DNA of 64,000 nt from contig OX352766.1 of assembly GCA_947095585.1 (NCBI GenBank), forward strand, positions 22,744,939 through 22,808,938, read 5' to 3'. The position numbers and the translations under genes were made by a program. Position 1 is the first letter of the stretch. Every line of letters begins with the position of its first letter. Positions 50,525 to 63,995 of this stretch are shown piece after piece. The notes under the pieces were generated by a model. It made no database searches. It was not told the origin of the DNA and was given only the letters and a program-made list of their open reading frames with translations. The DNA comes from Nephrocerus scutellatus (taxonomy: Eukaryota > Arthropoda > Insecta > Diptera > Pipunculidae).

Positions 50525-53500
50525 TGACCTTCTCAATTGCAATATATAACGCACTTATTTCGAAGTTCAATTGTTTCATCAAAGGATTGTTTTAGAATTA
50601 AAAATTAAATTAAATTTGAAGCTTGGAATCATTTCATAAAATTAACTTACAAAATGCATATTATAGAGCTCGTAATTTCTTGACCTTCTCAATTGCAATA
50701 TATAACGCACTTATTTCGAAGTTCAATTGTTTCACCAAAGGATGCATATTATAGAGCTCGTAATTTCTCGACCTTCTCAACTGTAATATATAACGCACTT
50801 ATTTCGAAGTCCAATTGTGTCATCAAAGGACTGTTTTAAAATTAAAAATTCATTCAAATTTTCATTAAATGAACTTATAAAATGCATATTATAGAGCTCG
50901 TAATTTCTTGACCTTCTCAATTGCAATATATAACGCACTTATTTCGAAGTTCAATTGTTTCATCAAAGGATTGTTTTAGAATTAAAAATTAAATTAAATT
51001 TGAAACTTGGAATCATTTCATAAAATTAACTTACAAAATGCATATTATAGAGCTCCTAATTTCTTGACCTTCTCAATTGCAATATATAACGCACTTATTT
51101 CGAAGTTCAATTGTTTCATCAAAGGATTGTTTTAGAATTAAAAATTAAATTAAATTTGAAACTTGGAATCATTTCATAAAATTAACTTACAAAATGCATA
51201 TTATAGAGCTCGTAATTTCTTGACCTTCTCAACTGTAATATATAACGCACTTATTTCGAAGTCCAATTGTGTCATCAAAGGACTGTTTTAAAATTAAAAA
51301 TTCATTCAAATTTTCATAAAATGAACTTACAAAATGCATATTATAGAGCTCGTAATTTCTTGACCTTCTCAATTGCAATATATAACGCACTTATTTCGAA
51401 GTTCAATTGTTTCATCAAAGGATTGTTTTAGAATTAAAAATTAAATTAAATTTGAAACTTGGAATCATTTCATAAAATTAACTTACAAAGAGCTCGTAAT
51501 TTCTTGACCTTCTCAACTGTAATATATAACGCAGTTATTTCGATTCCAATTGTGTCATCAAAGGACTGTTTTAAAATTAAACATTCATTCAAATTTTCAT
51601 AAAATGAACTTACAAAATGCATATTAAAGAGCTCGTAATTTCTTGACCTTCTCAATTGCAATATATAACGCAATTATTTCGAAGTTCAATTATTTCATCA
51701 AAGGATTGTTTTAGAATTAATAATTAAATTAAATTTGAAACTTGGAATCATTTCATAAAATTAACTTACAAAATGCATATTATAGAGCTCGTAATTTCTT
51801 GACATTCTCAACTGTAATATATAACGCACTTATTTCGAAGTCCAATTGTGTCATCAGAGGACTGTTTTAAAATTAAAAATTCATTCAAATTTTCATAAAA
51901 TGAACTTACAAAATGCATATTATAGAGCTCGTAATTTCTTGACCTTCTCAGTTGTAATATATAACTCACTTATTTCGAAGTTCACTTGTTTCATCAAAGG
52001 ATTGTTTTAGAATTAAAAATTAAATTAAATTTGAAACTTGGAATCATTTCATAAAATTAACTTACAAAATGCATATTATAGAGCTCCTAATTTCTTGACC
52101 TTCTCAATTGCAATATATAACGCACTTATTTCGAAGTTCAATTGTTTCATCAAAGGATTGTTTTAGAATAAAAAATTAAATTTGAAACTTGGAATCATTT
52201 CATAAAATTAACTTACAAAATGCATATTATAGAGCTCGTAATTTCCTGACCTTCTCAACTGTAATATATAACGCACTTATTTCGAAGTCCAATTGTGTCA
52301 TCAAAGGACTGTTTTAAAATTAAAAATTCATTCAAATTTTCATAAAATGAACTTACAAAATGCATATTATAGAGCTCGTAATTTCTTGACCTTCTCAATT
52401 GCAATATATAACGCACTTATTTCGAAGTTCAATTGTTTCATCAAAGGATTGTTTTAGAATTAAAAATTAAATTAAATTTGAAACTTGGAATCATTTCATA
52501 AAATTAACTTACAAAGAGCTCGTAATTTCTTGACCTTCTCAACTGTAATATATAACGCAGCTATTTCGATTCCAATTGTGTCATCAAAGGACTGTTTTAA
52601 AATTAAACATTCATTCAAATTTTCATAAAATGAACTTACAAAATGCATATTAAAGAGCTCGTAATTTCTTGACCTTCTCAATTGCAATATATAACGCACT
52701 TATTTCGAAGTTCAATTATTTCATCAAAGGATTGTTTTAGAATTAATAATTAAATTAAATTTGAAACTTGGAATCATTTCATAAAATTAACTTACAAAAT
52801 GCAAATCATTTCATAAAATTAACTTACAAAATGCATATTATAGAGCTCCTAATTTCTTGACCTTCTCAATTGCAATATATAACGCACTTATTTCGAAGTT
52901 CAATTGTTTCATCAAAGGATTGTTTTAGAATTAAAAATTAAATTATATTTGAAACTTGGAATCATTTCATAAAATTAACTTACAAAATGCATATTATAGA
53001 GCTCGTAATTTCTTGACCTTCTCAATTGTAATATATAACGCAGTTATTTCGAAGTCCAATTGTGTCATCAAAGGACTGTTTTAAAATTAAAAATTAAATT
53101 AAATTTGAAGCTTGGAATCATTTCATAAAATTAACTTACAAAATGCATATTATAGAGCTCGTAATTTCTTGACCTTCTCAATTGCAATATATAACGCACT
53201 TATTTCGAAGTTCAATTGTTTCACCAAAGGATGCATATTATAGAGCTCGTAATTTCTCGACCTTCTCAACTGTAATATATAACGCACTTATTTCGAAGTC
53301 CAATTGTGTCATCAAAGGACTGTTTTAAAATTAAAAATTCATTCAAATTTTCATTAAATGAACTTACAAAATGCATATTATAGAGCTCGTAATTTCTTGA
53401 CCTTCTCAATTGCAATATATAACGCACTTATTTCGAAGTTCAATTGTTTCATCAAAGGATTGTTTTAGAATTAAAAATTAAATTAAATTTGAAACTTGGA

Positions 53501-56100
53501 ATCATTTCATAAAATTAACTTACAAAATGCATATTATAGAGCTCCTAATTTCTTGACCTTCTCAATTGCAATATATAACGCACTTATTTCGAAGTTCAAT
53601 TGTTTCATCAAAGGATTGTTTTAGAATTAAAAATTAAATTAAATTTGAAACTTGGAATCATTTCATAAAATCAACTTACAAAATGCATATTATAGAGCTC
53701 GTAATTTCTTGACCTTCTCAACTGTAATATATAACGCACTTATTTCGAAGTCCAATTGTGTCATCAAAGGACTGTTTTAAAATTAAAAATTCATTCAAAT
53801 TTTCATAAAATGAACTTACAAAATGCATATTATAGAGCTCGTAATTTCTTGACCTTCTCAATTGCAATATATAACGCAATTATTTCGAAGTTCAATTGTT
53901 TCATCAAAGGATTGTTTTAGAATTAAAAATTAAATTAAATTTGAAACTTGGAATCATTTCATAAAATTAACTTACAAAGAGCTCGTAATTTCTTGACCTT
54001 CTCAACTGTAATATATAACGCAGTTATTTCGATTCCAATTGTGTCATCAAAGGACTGTTTTAAAATTAAACATTCATTCAAATTTTCATAAAATGAACTT
54101 ACAAAATGCATATTAAAGAGCTCGTAATTTCTTGACCTTCTCAATTGCAATATATAACGCAATTATTTCGAAGTTCAATTATTTCATCAAAGGATTGTTT
54201 TAGAATTAATAATTAAATTAAATTTGAAACTTGGAATCATTTCATAAAATTAACTTACAAAATGCATATTATAGAGCTCGTAATTTCTTGACATTCTCAA
54301 CTGTAATATATAACGCACTTATTTCGAAGTCCAATTGTGTCATCAGAGGACTGTTTTAAAATTAAAAATTCATTCAAATTTTCATAAAATGAACTTACAA
54401 AATGCATATTATAGAGCTCGTAATTTCTTGACCTTCTCAGTTGTAATATATAACTCACTTATTTCGAAGTTCAATTGTTTCATCAAAGGATTGTTTTAGA
54501 ATTAAAAATTAAATTAAATTTGAAACTTGGAATCATTTCATAAAATTAACTTACAAAATGCATATTATAGAGCTCGTAATTTCTTGACCTTCTCAATTGT
54601 AATATATAACGCAGTTATTTCGAAGTCCAATTGTGTCATCAAAGGACTGTTTTAAAATTAAAAATTAAATTAAATTTGAAACTTGGAATCATTTCATAAA
54701 ATGAACTTACAAAATGCATATTATAGAGCTCGTAATTTCTTGACCTTCTCAGTTGTAATATATAACTCACTTATTTCGAAGTTCAATTGTTTCATCAAAG
54801 GATTGTTTTAGAATTAAAAATTAAATTAAATTTGAAACTTGGAATCATTTCATAAAATTAACTTACAAAATGCATATTATAGAGCTCGTAATTTCTTGAC
54901 CTTCTAAATTGCAATATATAACGCACTTATTTCGAAGTTCACTTGTTTCATCAAAGGATTGTTTTAGAATTAAAAATTAAATTAAATTTGAAACTTGGAA
55001 TCATTTCATAAAATTAACTTACAAAATGCATATTATAGAGCTCGTAATTTCTTGACCTTCTCAGTTGTAATATATAACTCACTTATTTCGAAGTTCAATT
55101 GTTTCATCAAAGGATTGTTTTAGAATTAAAAATTAAATTAAATTTGAAACTTGGAATCATTTCATAAAATTAACTTACAAAGAGCTCGTAATTTCTTGAC
55201 CTTCTCAACTGTAATATATAACGCAGTTATTTCGATTCCAATTGTGTCATCAAAGGACTGTTTTAAAATTAAACATTCATTCAAATTTTCATAAAATGAA
55301 CTTACAAAATGCATATTAAAGAGCTCGTAATTTCTTGACCTTCTCAATTGCAATATATAACGCACTTATTTCGAAGTTCAATTATTTCATCAAAGGATTG
55401 TTTTAGAATTAATAATTAAATTAAATTTGAAACTTGGAATCATTTCATAAAATTAACTTACAAAATGCATATTATAGAGCTCCTAATTTCTTGACCTTCT
55501 CAATTGCAATATATAACGCACTTATTTCGAAGTTCAATTGTTTCATCAAAGGATTGTTTTAGAATTAAAAATTAAATTAAATTTGAAACTTGGAATCATT
55601 TCATAAAATTAACTTACAAAATGCATATTATAGAGCTCGTAATTTCTTGACCTTCTCAATTGTAATATATAACGCAGTTATTTCGAAGTCCAATTGTGTC
55701 ATCAAAGGACTGTTTTAAAATTAAAAATTAAATTAAATTTGAAACTTGGAATCATTTCATAAAATGAACTTACAAAATGCATATTATAGAGCTCGTAATT
55801 TCTTGACCTTCTCAGTTGTAATATATAACTCACTTAATTCGAAGTTCAATTGTTTCATCAAAGGATTGTTTTAGAATTAAAAATTAAATTAAATTTGAAA
55901 CTTGGAATCATTTCATAAAATGAACTTACAAAATGCATATTATAGAGCTCGTAATTTCTTGACCTTCTCAGTTGTAATATATAACTCACTTATTTCGAAG
56001 TTCACTTGTTTCATCAAAGGATTGTTTTAGAATTAAAAATTAAATTAAATTTGAAACATGGAATCATTTCATAAAATTAACTTACAAAATGCATATTATA
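50525..56100 (+). repeat. Satellite block with four 12-bp-deletion modules
   Basis: L, S and two T monomers. Four copies of a module contain an L ending TTACAAAGAGCTCG (12 bp lost), an S with TTTCGATTCCAATTG (1 bp lost) and GCATATTAAAGAGC, then an L with TTATTTC and AATTAATAATTAAATT. The modules lie near 51,470, 52,496, 53,959 and 55,162. The minus strand of each has an identical-length 67-codon open frame created by these deletions. A short head-to-tail fragment duplication (AAATCATTTCATAAAATTAAC) occurs near 52,803. No gene is called. Confidence 0.92.
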
Positions 56101-58298
56101 GAGCTCGTAATTTCTTGACCTTCTCAATTGCAATATATAACGCAGTTATTTCGAAGTCCAATTGTGTCATCAAAGGACTGTTTTAAAATTAAAAATTAAA
56201 TTAAATTTGAAACTTGGAATCATTTTATAAAATGAACTTACAAAATGCATATTATAGAGCTCGTAATTTCTTGACCTTCTCAATTGCAATATATAACGCA
56301 CTTATTTCGAAGTTCAATTGTTTCACCAAAGGATTGTTTTAGAATTAAAAATTAAATTAAATTTGAAACTTGGAATCATTTCATAAAATGAACATACAAA
56401 AAGCATATTATAGAGCTCGTAATTTCTTGACCTTCTCAATTGCAATATATAACGCACTTATTTCGAAGTTCAATTGTTTCATCAAAGGATTGTTTTAGAA
56501 TTAAAAATTAAATTAAAATTGAAACTTGGAGTCATTTCATAAAATTAACTTACAAAATGCATATTATAGAGCTCATAATTTCTTGACTTTCTCATTTGTA
56601 ATATATAACTCACTTATTTCGAAGTTCAATTGTTTCATCAAAGGATTGTTTTAGAATTAAAAATTAAATTAAATTTAAAACTTGGAATCATTTCATAAAA
56701 TTAACTTACAAAATGCATATTATAGAGCTCGTAATTTCTTGACCTTCTCAATTGCAATATATAACGCACTTATTTCGAAGTCCAATTGTGTCATCAAAGG
56801 ACTGTTTTAAAATTAAAAATTAAATTAAATTTGAAACTTGGAATCATTTTATAAAATGAACTTACAAAATGCATATTATAGAGCTCGTAATTTCTTGACC
56901 TTCTCAGTTGTAATTTATAACTCACTTATTTCGAAGTTCAATTGTTTCACCAAAGGATTGTTTTAGAATTAAAAATTAAATTAAATTTGAAACTTGGAAT
57001 CATTTCATAAAATGAACTTACAAAATGCATATTATAGAGCTCGTAATTTCTTGACCTTCTCAATTGCAATATATAACGCACTTATTTCGAAGTTCAATTG
57101 TTTCATCAAAGGATTGTTTTAGAATTAAAAATTAAATTAAAATTGAAACTTGGAATCATTTCATAAAATTAACTTACAAAATGCATATTATAGAGCTCAT
57201 AATTTCTTGACTTTCTCAGTTGTAATATATAACTCACTTATTTCGAAGTTCAATTGTTTCATCAAAGGATTGTTTTAGAATTAAAAATTAAATTAAATTT
57301 AAAACTTGGAATCATTTCATAAAATTAACTTACAAAATGCATATTATAGAGCTCGTAATTTCTTGACCTTCTCAATTGCAATATATAACGCACTTATTTC
57401 GAAGTCCAATTGTGTCATCAAAGGACTGTTTTAAAATTAAAAATTAAATTAAATTTGAAACTTGGAATCATTTTATAAAATGAACTTACAAAATGCATAT
57501 TATAGAGCTCGTAATTTCTTGACCTTCTCAGTTGTAATATATAACTCACTTATTTCGAAGTTCAATTGTTTCACCAAATGATTGTTTTAGAATTAAAAAT
57601 TAAATTAAATTTGAAACTTGGAATCATTTCATAAAATGAACTTACAAAATGCATATTATAGAGCTCATAATTTCTTGACTTTCTCAGTTGTAATATATAA
57701 CTCACTTATTTCGAAGTTCAATTGTTTCATCAAAGGATTGTTTTAGAATTAAAAATTAAATTAAATTTGAAACTTGGAATCATTTCATAAAATGAACTTA
57801 CAAAATGCATATTATAGAGCTCGTAATTTCTTGACCTTCTCAATTGCAATATATAACGCACTTATTTCGAAGTCCAATTGTGTCATCAAAGGACTGTTTT
57901 AAAATTAAAAATTAAATTAAATTTGAAACTTGGAATCATTTTAAAAAGGAACTTACAAAATGCATATTATAGAGCTCGTAATTTCTTGACCTTCTCAATT
58001 GCAATATATAACGCACTTATTTCGAAGTTCAATTGTTTCATCAAAGGATTGTTTTAGAATTAAAAATTAAATTAAAATTGAAACTTGGAATCATTTCATA
58101 AAATTAACTTACAAAATGCATATTATAGAGCTCATAATTTCTTGACTTTCTCAGTTGTAATATATAACTCACTTATTTCGAATTTCAATTGTTTCATCAA
58201 AGGATTGTTTTAGAATTAAAAATTAAATTAAATTTGAAACTTGGAATCATTTCATAAAATTAACTTACAAAATGCATATTATAGAGCTCGTAATTTCT
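56101..58298 (+). repeat. L and chimeric monomers with a 624-bp four-monomer unit
   Basis: The tag GAGCTCATAATTTCTTGACTTTCTC recurs, seen as GCTCATAATTTC at 56,571, 57,195, 57,663 and about 58,130. The first interval is 624 bp (four monomers), the next two three monomers. Other shared markers are AAATTAAAATTGAAAC, TTTAAAACTTGG and ATTTTATAAAATG. Many monomers have a family-2 head (GTCCAATTGTGTC) on a family-1 tail. One monomer near 57,943 is damaged (TTTTAAAAAGGAAC). Confidence 0.9.
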
Positions 58299-60788
58299 TG
58301 ACCTTCTCAACTGTAATATGTAACGCAATTATTTCTAAGTCCAATTGTGTCATCAAAGGACTGTTTTAAAATTAAAAATTCAATCAAAGTTGAAACTTGG
58401 AACCATTTCATAAAATTAACTTACAAAATGCATATTATAGAGCTCGTAATTTCTCGACCTTCTTAACTGTAATATGTAACGCAATTATTTCTAAGTCCAA
58501 TTGTGTCATCAAAGGACTGTTTTTAAATTAAAAATTCAATCAAAGTTGAAACTTGGAACCATTTCATAAAATTAACTTACAAAATGCATATTATAGAGCT
58601 CGTAATTTCTTGACCTTCTCAATTGCAATATATAACGCACTTATTTCGAAGTCCAATTGTGTCATCAAAGGACTGTTCTAAAATTAAAAATTAAATTAAA
58701 TTTGAAACTTGGAATCATTTTATAAAATGAACTTACAAAATGCATATTATAGAGCTCGTAATTTCTTGACCTTCTCAGTTGTAATATATAACTCACTTAT
58801 TTCGAAGTTCAATTGTTTCACCAAAGGATTGTTTTAGAATTAAAAATTAAATTAAATTTGAAACTTGGAATCATTTCATAAAATTAACTTACAAAATGCA
58901 TATTATAGAGCTCGTAATTTCTTGACCTTCTCAACTGTAATATGTAACGCAATTATTTCTAAGTCCAATTGTGTCATCAAAGGACTGTTTTAAAATTAAA
59001 AATTCAATCAAAGTTGAAACTTGGAACCATTTCATAAAATTAACTTACAAAATGCATATTATAGAGCTCGTAATTTCTCGACCTTCTTAACTGTAATATG
59101 TAACGCAATTATTTCTAAGTCCAATTGTGTCATCAAAGGACTGTTTTTAAATTAAAAATTCAATCAAATTTGAAACTTGGAACCATTTCATAAAATTAAC
59201 TTACAAAATGCATATTATAGAGCTCGTAATTTCTCGACCTTCTTAACTGTAATATGTAACGTAATTATTTCTAAGTCCAACTGTGTCCAAAGGACTGTTT
59301 TTAAATTAAAAATTCAATCAAATTTGAAACTTGGAACCATTTCATAAAATTAACTTACAAAATGCATATTATAGAGCTCGTAATTTCTCGACCTTCTTAA
59401 CTGTAATATGTAACGCACTTATTTCGAAGTCCAATTGTGTCATCAAAGGACTGTTTTAGAATTAAAAATTCAATCAAATTTGAAACTTGGAACCATTTCA
59501 TAAAATTAGCTTACAAAATGCATATTATAGAGCTCGTAATTTCTCGACCTTCTTAACTGTAATATGTAACGCATTTATTTCTAAGTTCTATTGTGTCATC
59601 AAAGGACTATTTTAGAATTAAAAATTCAATCAAATTTGAAACTTGGAACCATTTCATAAAATTAGCTTACAAAATGCATATTATATAGCTCGTAATTTCT
59701 TGACCTTCTTAACTGTAATATGTAACGCAATTATTTCTAAGTCCAATTGTGTCATCAAAGGACTGTTTTTAAATTAAAAATTCAATCAAATTTGAAACTT
59801 GGAACCATTTCATATAATTAACTTACAAAATGCATATTATAGAGCTCGTAATTTCTCGACCTTCTTAACTGTAATATGTAACGCACTTATTTCGAAGTCC
59901 AATTGTGTCATCAAAGGACTGTTTTTAAATTAAAAATTCAATCAAAGTTGAAACTTGGAACCATTTCATAAAATTAACTTACAAAATGCATATTATAGAG
60001 CTCGTAATTTCTCGACCTTCTTAACTGTAATATGTAACGCAATTATTTCTAAGTCCAACTGTGTCATCAAAGGACTGTTTTTAAATTAAAAATTCAATCA
60101 AATTTGAAACTTGGAACCATTTCATAAAATTAGCTTACAAAATGCATATTATAGAGCTCGTAATTTCTCGACCTTCTTAACTGTAATATGTAACGCACTT
60201 ATTTCGAATTCCAATTGTGTCATCAAAGGACTGTTTTAGAATTAAAAATTCAATCAAATTTGAAACTTGGAACCATTTCATAAAATTAGCTTACAAAATG
60301 CATATTATAGAGCTCGTAATTTCTCGACCTTCTTAACTGTAATATGTAACGCATTTATTTCTAAGTTCTATTGTGTCATCAAAGGACTGTTTTAGAATTA
60401 AAAATTCAATCAAATTTGAAACGTGGAAACATTTCATAAAATTAGCTTACAAAATGCATATTATAGAGCTCCTAATTTCTCGACCTTCTTAACTGTAATA
60501 TGTAACGAATTTATTTCGAAGTCCTATTGTGTCATCAAAGGACTGTTTTAGAATTAAAAATTCAAATTTGAAACTTGGAACCATTTCATAAAATTAGCTT
60601 ACAAAATGCATATTATAGAGCTCGTAGTTTCTCGACCTTCTTAACTGTAATATGTAACGCATTTATTTCGAAGTCCTATTGTGTCATCAAAGGACTGTTT
60701 TAGAATTAAAAATTCAATCAAATTTGAAACTTGGAACCATTTCATAAAATTAGCTTACAAAATGCATATTATAGAGCTCGTAATTTCT

Positions 60789-60944
60789 CGACCTTCTTAA
60801 CTGTAATATGTAACGCACTTATTTCGAAGTCCAATTGTGTCATCAAAGGACTGTTTTAGAATTAAAAATTCAATCAAATTTGAAACTTGGAACCATTTCA
60901 TAAAATTAGCTTACAAAATGCATATTATAGAGCTCGTAATTTCT
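60789..60944 (+). repeat. Type monomer V, 156-bp family-2 unit
   Basis: Phased on CGACCTTCTT; the next monomer starts at 60,945. It shares the ATGCATATTATAGAGCTC segment with family 1 but differs in the head (TAATATGTAACG, GTCCAATTGTGTC, GGACTG) and tail (CAATCAAATTTG, GGAACC). It is the best unshortened counterpart of S in the window. Confidence 0.92.
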
Positions 60945-62546
60945 CGACCTTCTTAACTGTAATATGTAACGCATTTATTTCTAAGTTCTATTGTGTCATC
61001 AAAGGACTGTTTTAGAATTAAAAATTCAATCAAATTTGAAACGTGGAAACATTTCATAAAATTAGCTTACAAAATGCATATTATAGAGCTCCTAATTTCT
61101 CGACCTTCTTAACTGTAATATGTAACGCACTTATTTCGAATTCCTATTGTGTCATCAAAGGACTGTTTTAGAATTAAAAATTCAATCAAATTTGAAACTT
61201 GGAACCATTTCATAAAATTAGCTTACAAAATGCATATTATAGAGCTCGTAATTTCTCGACCTTCTTAACTGTAATATGTAACGCACTTATTTCGAATTCC
61301 AATTGTGTCATCAAAGGACTGTTTTAGAATTAAAAATTCAATCAAATTTGAAACTTGGAACCATTTCATAAAATTAGCTTACAAAATGCATATTATAGAG
61401 CTCGTAATTTCTCGACCTTCTTAACTGTAATATGTAACGCATTTATTTCGAAGTCCTATTGTGTCATCAAAGGACTGTTTTAGAATTAAAAATTCAAATT
61501 TGAAACTTGGAACCATTTCATAAAATTAGCTTACAAAATGCATATTATAGAGCTCGTAATTTCTCGACCTTCTTAACTGTAATATGTAACGCATTTATTT
61601 CGAAGTCCTATTGTGTCATCAAAGGACTGTTTTAGAATTAAAAATTCAAATTTGAAACTTGGAACCATTTCATAAAATTAGCTTACAAAATGCATATTAT
61701 AGAGCTCGTAATTTCTCGACCTTCTTAACTGTAATATGTAACGCATTTATTTCTAAGTTCTATTGTGTCATCAAAGGACTGTTTTAGAATTAAAAATTCA
61801 ATCAAATTTGAAACTTGGAACCATTTCATAAAATTAGCTTACAAAATGCATATTATAGAGCTCCTAATTTCTCGACCTTCTTAACTGTAATATGTAACGC
61901 ATTTATTTCGAAGTCCAATTGTGTCATCAAAGGACTGTTTTAGAATTAAAAATTCAATCAAATTTGAAACTTGGAACCATTTCATAAAATTAGCTTACAA
62001 AATGCATATTATAGAGCTCCTAATTTCTCGACCTTCTTAACTGTAATATGTAACGCATTTATTTCGAAGTCCAATTGTGTCATCAAAGGACTGTTTTAGA
62101 ATTAAAAATTCAATCAAATTTGAAACTTGGAACCATTTCATAAAATTAGCTTACAAAATGCATATTATAGAGCTCGTAATTTCTCGACCTTCTTAACTGT
62201 AATATGTAACGCATTTATTTCGAAGTCCTATTGTGTCATCAAAGGACTGTTTTAGAATTAAAAATTCAAATTTGAAACTTGGAACCATTTCATAAAATTA
62301 GCTTACAAAATGCATATAATAGAGCTCGTAATTTCTCGACCTTCTTAACTGTAATATGTAACGCATTTATTTCGAAGTCCTATTGTGTCATCAAAGGACT
62401 GTTTTAGAATTAAAAATTCAAATTTGAAACTTGGAACCATTTCATAAAATTAGCTTACAAAATGCATATTATAGAGCTCGTAATTTCTTGACCTTCTTAA
62501 CTGTAATATGTAACGCAATTATTTCTAAGTTCTATTGTGTCATCAA

Positions 62547-62576
62547 ACTGTTTTAGACTGTTTTAGACTGTTTTAG
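62547..62576 (+). repeat. 10-bp microexpansion, three units, inside a V monomer
   Basis: ACTGTTTTAG is repeated three times in a row where other monomers have one. The normal CATCAAAGGACTG has also lost AGG (CATCAAACTG). The change is private to this monomer, so it is probably a recent slippage event. Confidence 0.95.
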
Positions 62577-62790
62577 AATTAAAAATTCAATCAAATTTGA
62601 AACTTGGAACCATTTCATAAAATTAGCTTACAAAATGCATATTATAGAGCTCCTAATTTCTCGACCTTCTTAACTGTAATATGTAACGAATTTATTTCGA
62701 AGTCCTATTGTGTCATCAAAGGACTGTTTTAGAATTAAAAATTCAATCAAATTTGAAACTTGGAACCATTTCATAAAATTAACTTACAAA

Positions 62791-63995
62791 ATGCTTATTA
62801 TTGAGCTCGTAATTTCTTGACCTTCTCAACTGTAATATGTAACGCACTTATTTCGAAGTCCAATTGTGTCATCAAAGGACTGTTTTAGAATTAAAAATTC
62901 AATCAAATTTGAAACTTGGAACCATTTCAAAAAATTAGCTTACAAAATGCATATTTTAGAGCTCGTAATTTCTCGACCTTCTTAACTGTAATATGTAACG
63001 CACTTATTTCGAAGTCCAATTGTGTCATCAACGGACTGTTTTAGAATTAAAAATTCAATCAAATTTGAAAATTGGAACCATTTCATAAAATTAACTTACA
63101 AAATGCTTATTATAGAGCTCGTAATTTCTTGACCTTCTCAACTGTAATATGTAACGCAATTATTTCTAAGTCCAATTGTGTCATAAAAGGACTGTTTTAA
63201 AATTAAAAATTCAATCAAAGCTGAAACTTGGAACCATTTCATAAAATTAGCTTACAAAATGCATATTATAGAGCTCGTAATTTCTCGACCTTCTTAACTG
63301 TAATATGTAACGCACTTATTTCGAAGTCCAATTGTGTCATCAAAGGACTGTTTTAGAATTAAAAATTCAATCAAATTTGAAACTTGGAACCATTTCATAA
63401 AATTAACTTACAAAATGCTTATTATAGAGCTCGTAATTTCTTGACCTTCTCAACTGGAATATGTAACGCACTTATTTCGAAGTCCAATTGTGTCATCAAA
63501 GGACTGTTTTAGAATTAAAAATTCAATCAAATTTGAAACTTGGAACCATTTCATAAAATTAGCTTACAAAATGCATATTATAGAGCTCGTAATTTCTCGA
63601 CCTTCTTAACTGTAATATGTAACGCACTTATTTCGAAGTCCAATTGTGTCATCAAAGGACTGTTTTAGAATTAAAAATTCAATCAAATTTGAAACTTGGA
63701 ACCATTTCATAAAATTAGCTTACAAAATGCATATTATAGAGCTCGTAATTTCTCGACCTTCTTAACTGTAATATGTAACGCACTTATTTCGAATTCCAAT
63801 TGTGTCATCAACGGACTGTTTTAGAATTAAAAATTCAATCAAATTTGAAACTTGGAACCATTTCATAAAATTAACTTACAAAATGCTTATTATTGAGCTC
63901 GTAATTTCTTGACCTTCTCAACTGTAATATGTAACGCAATTATTTCTAAGTCCAATTGTGTCATCAAAGGACTGTTTTAGAATTAAAAATTCAAT
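62791..63995 (+). repeat. V dimer pattern tagged by ATGCTTATTA
   Basis: ATGCTTATTA replaces ATGCATATTA at 62,791, 63,103, 63,415 and 63,883. Intervals are 312, 312 and 468 bp (two, two and three monomers). The first and last copies also share ATTATTGAGCTC, at a distance of 1,092 bp (seven monomers), so a seven-monomer unit may be starting to repeat at the window end. Confidence 0.85.

Noticed and set aside
51470..55365. Four similar 67-codon minus-strand frames as a small gene family
   Set aside because: Each lies wholly within satellite monomers and arises from deletions that remove stops. Other monomers of the same sequence have stops. Similarity between copies reflects module duplication, not protein conservation.
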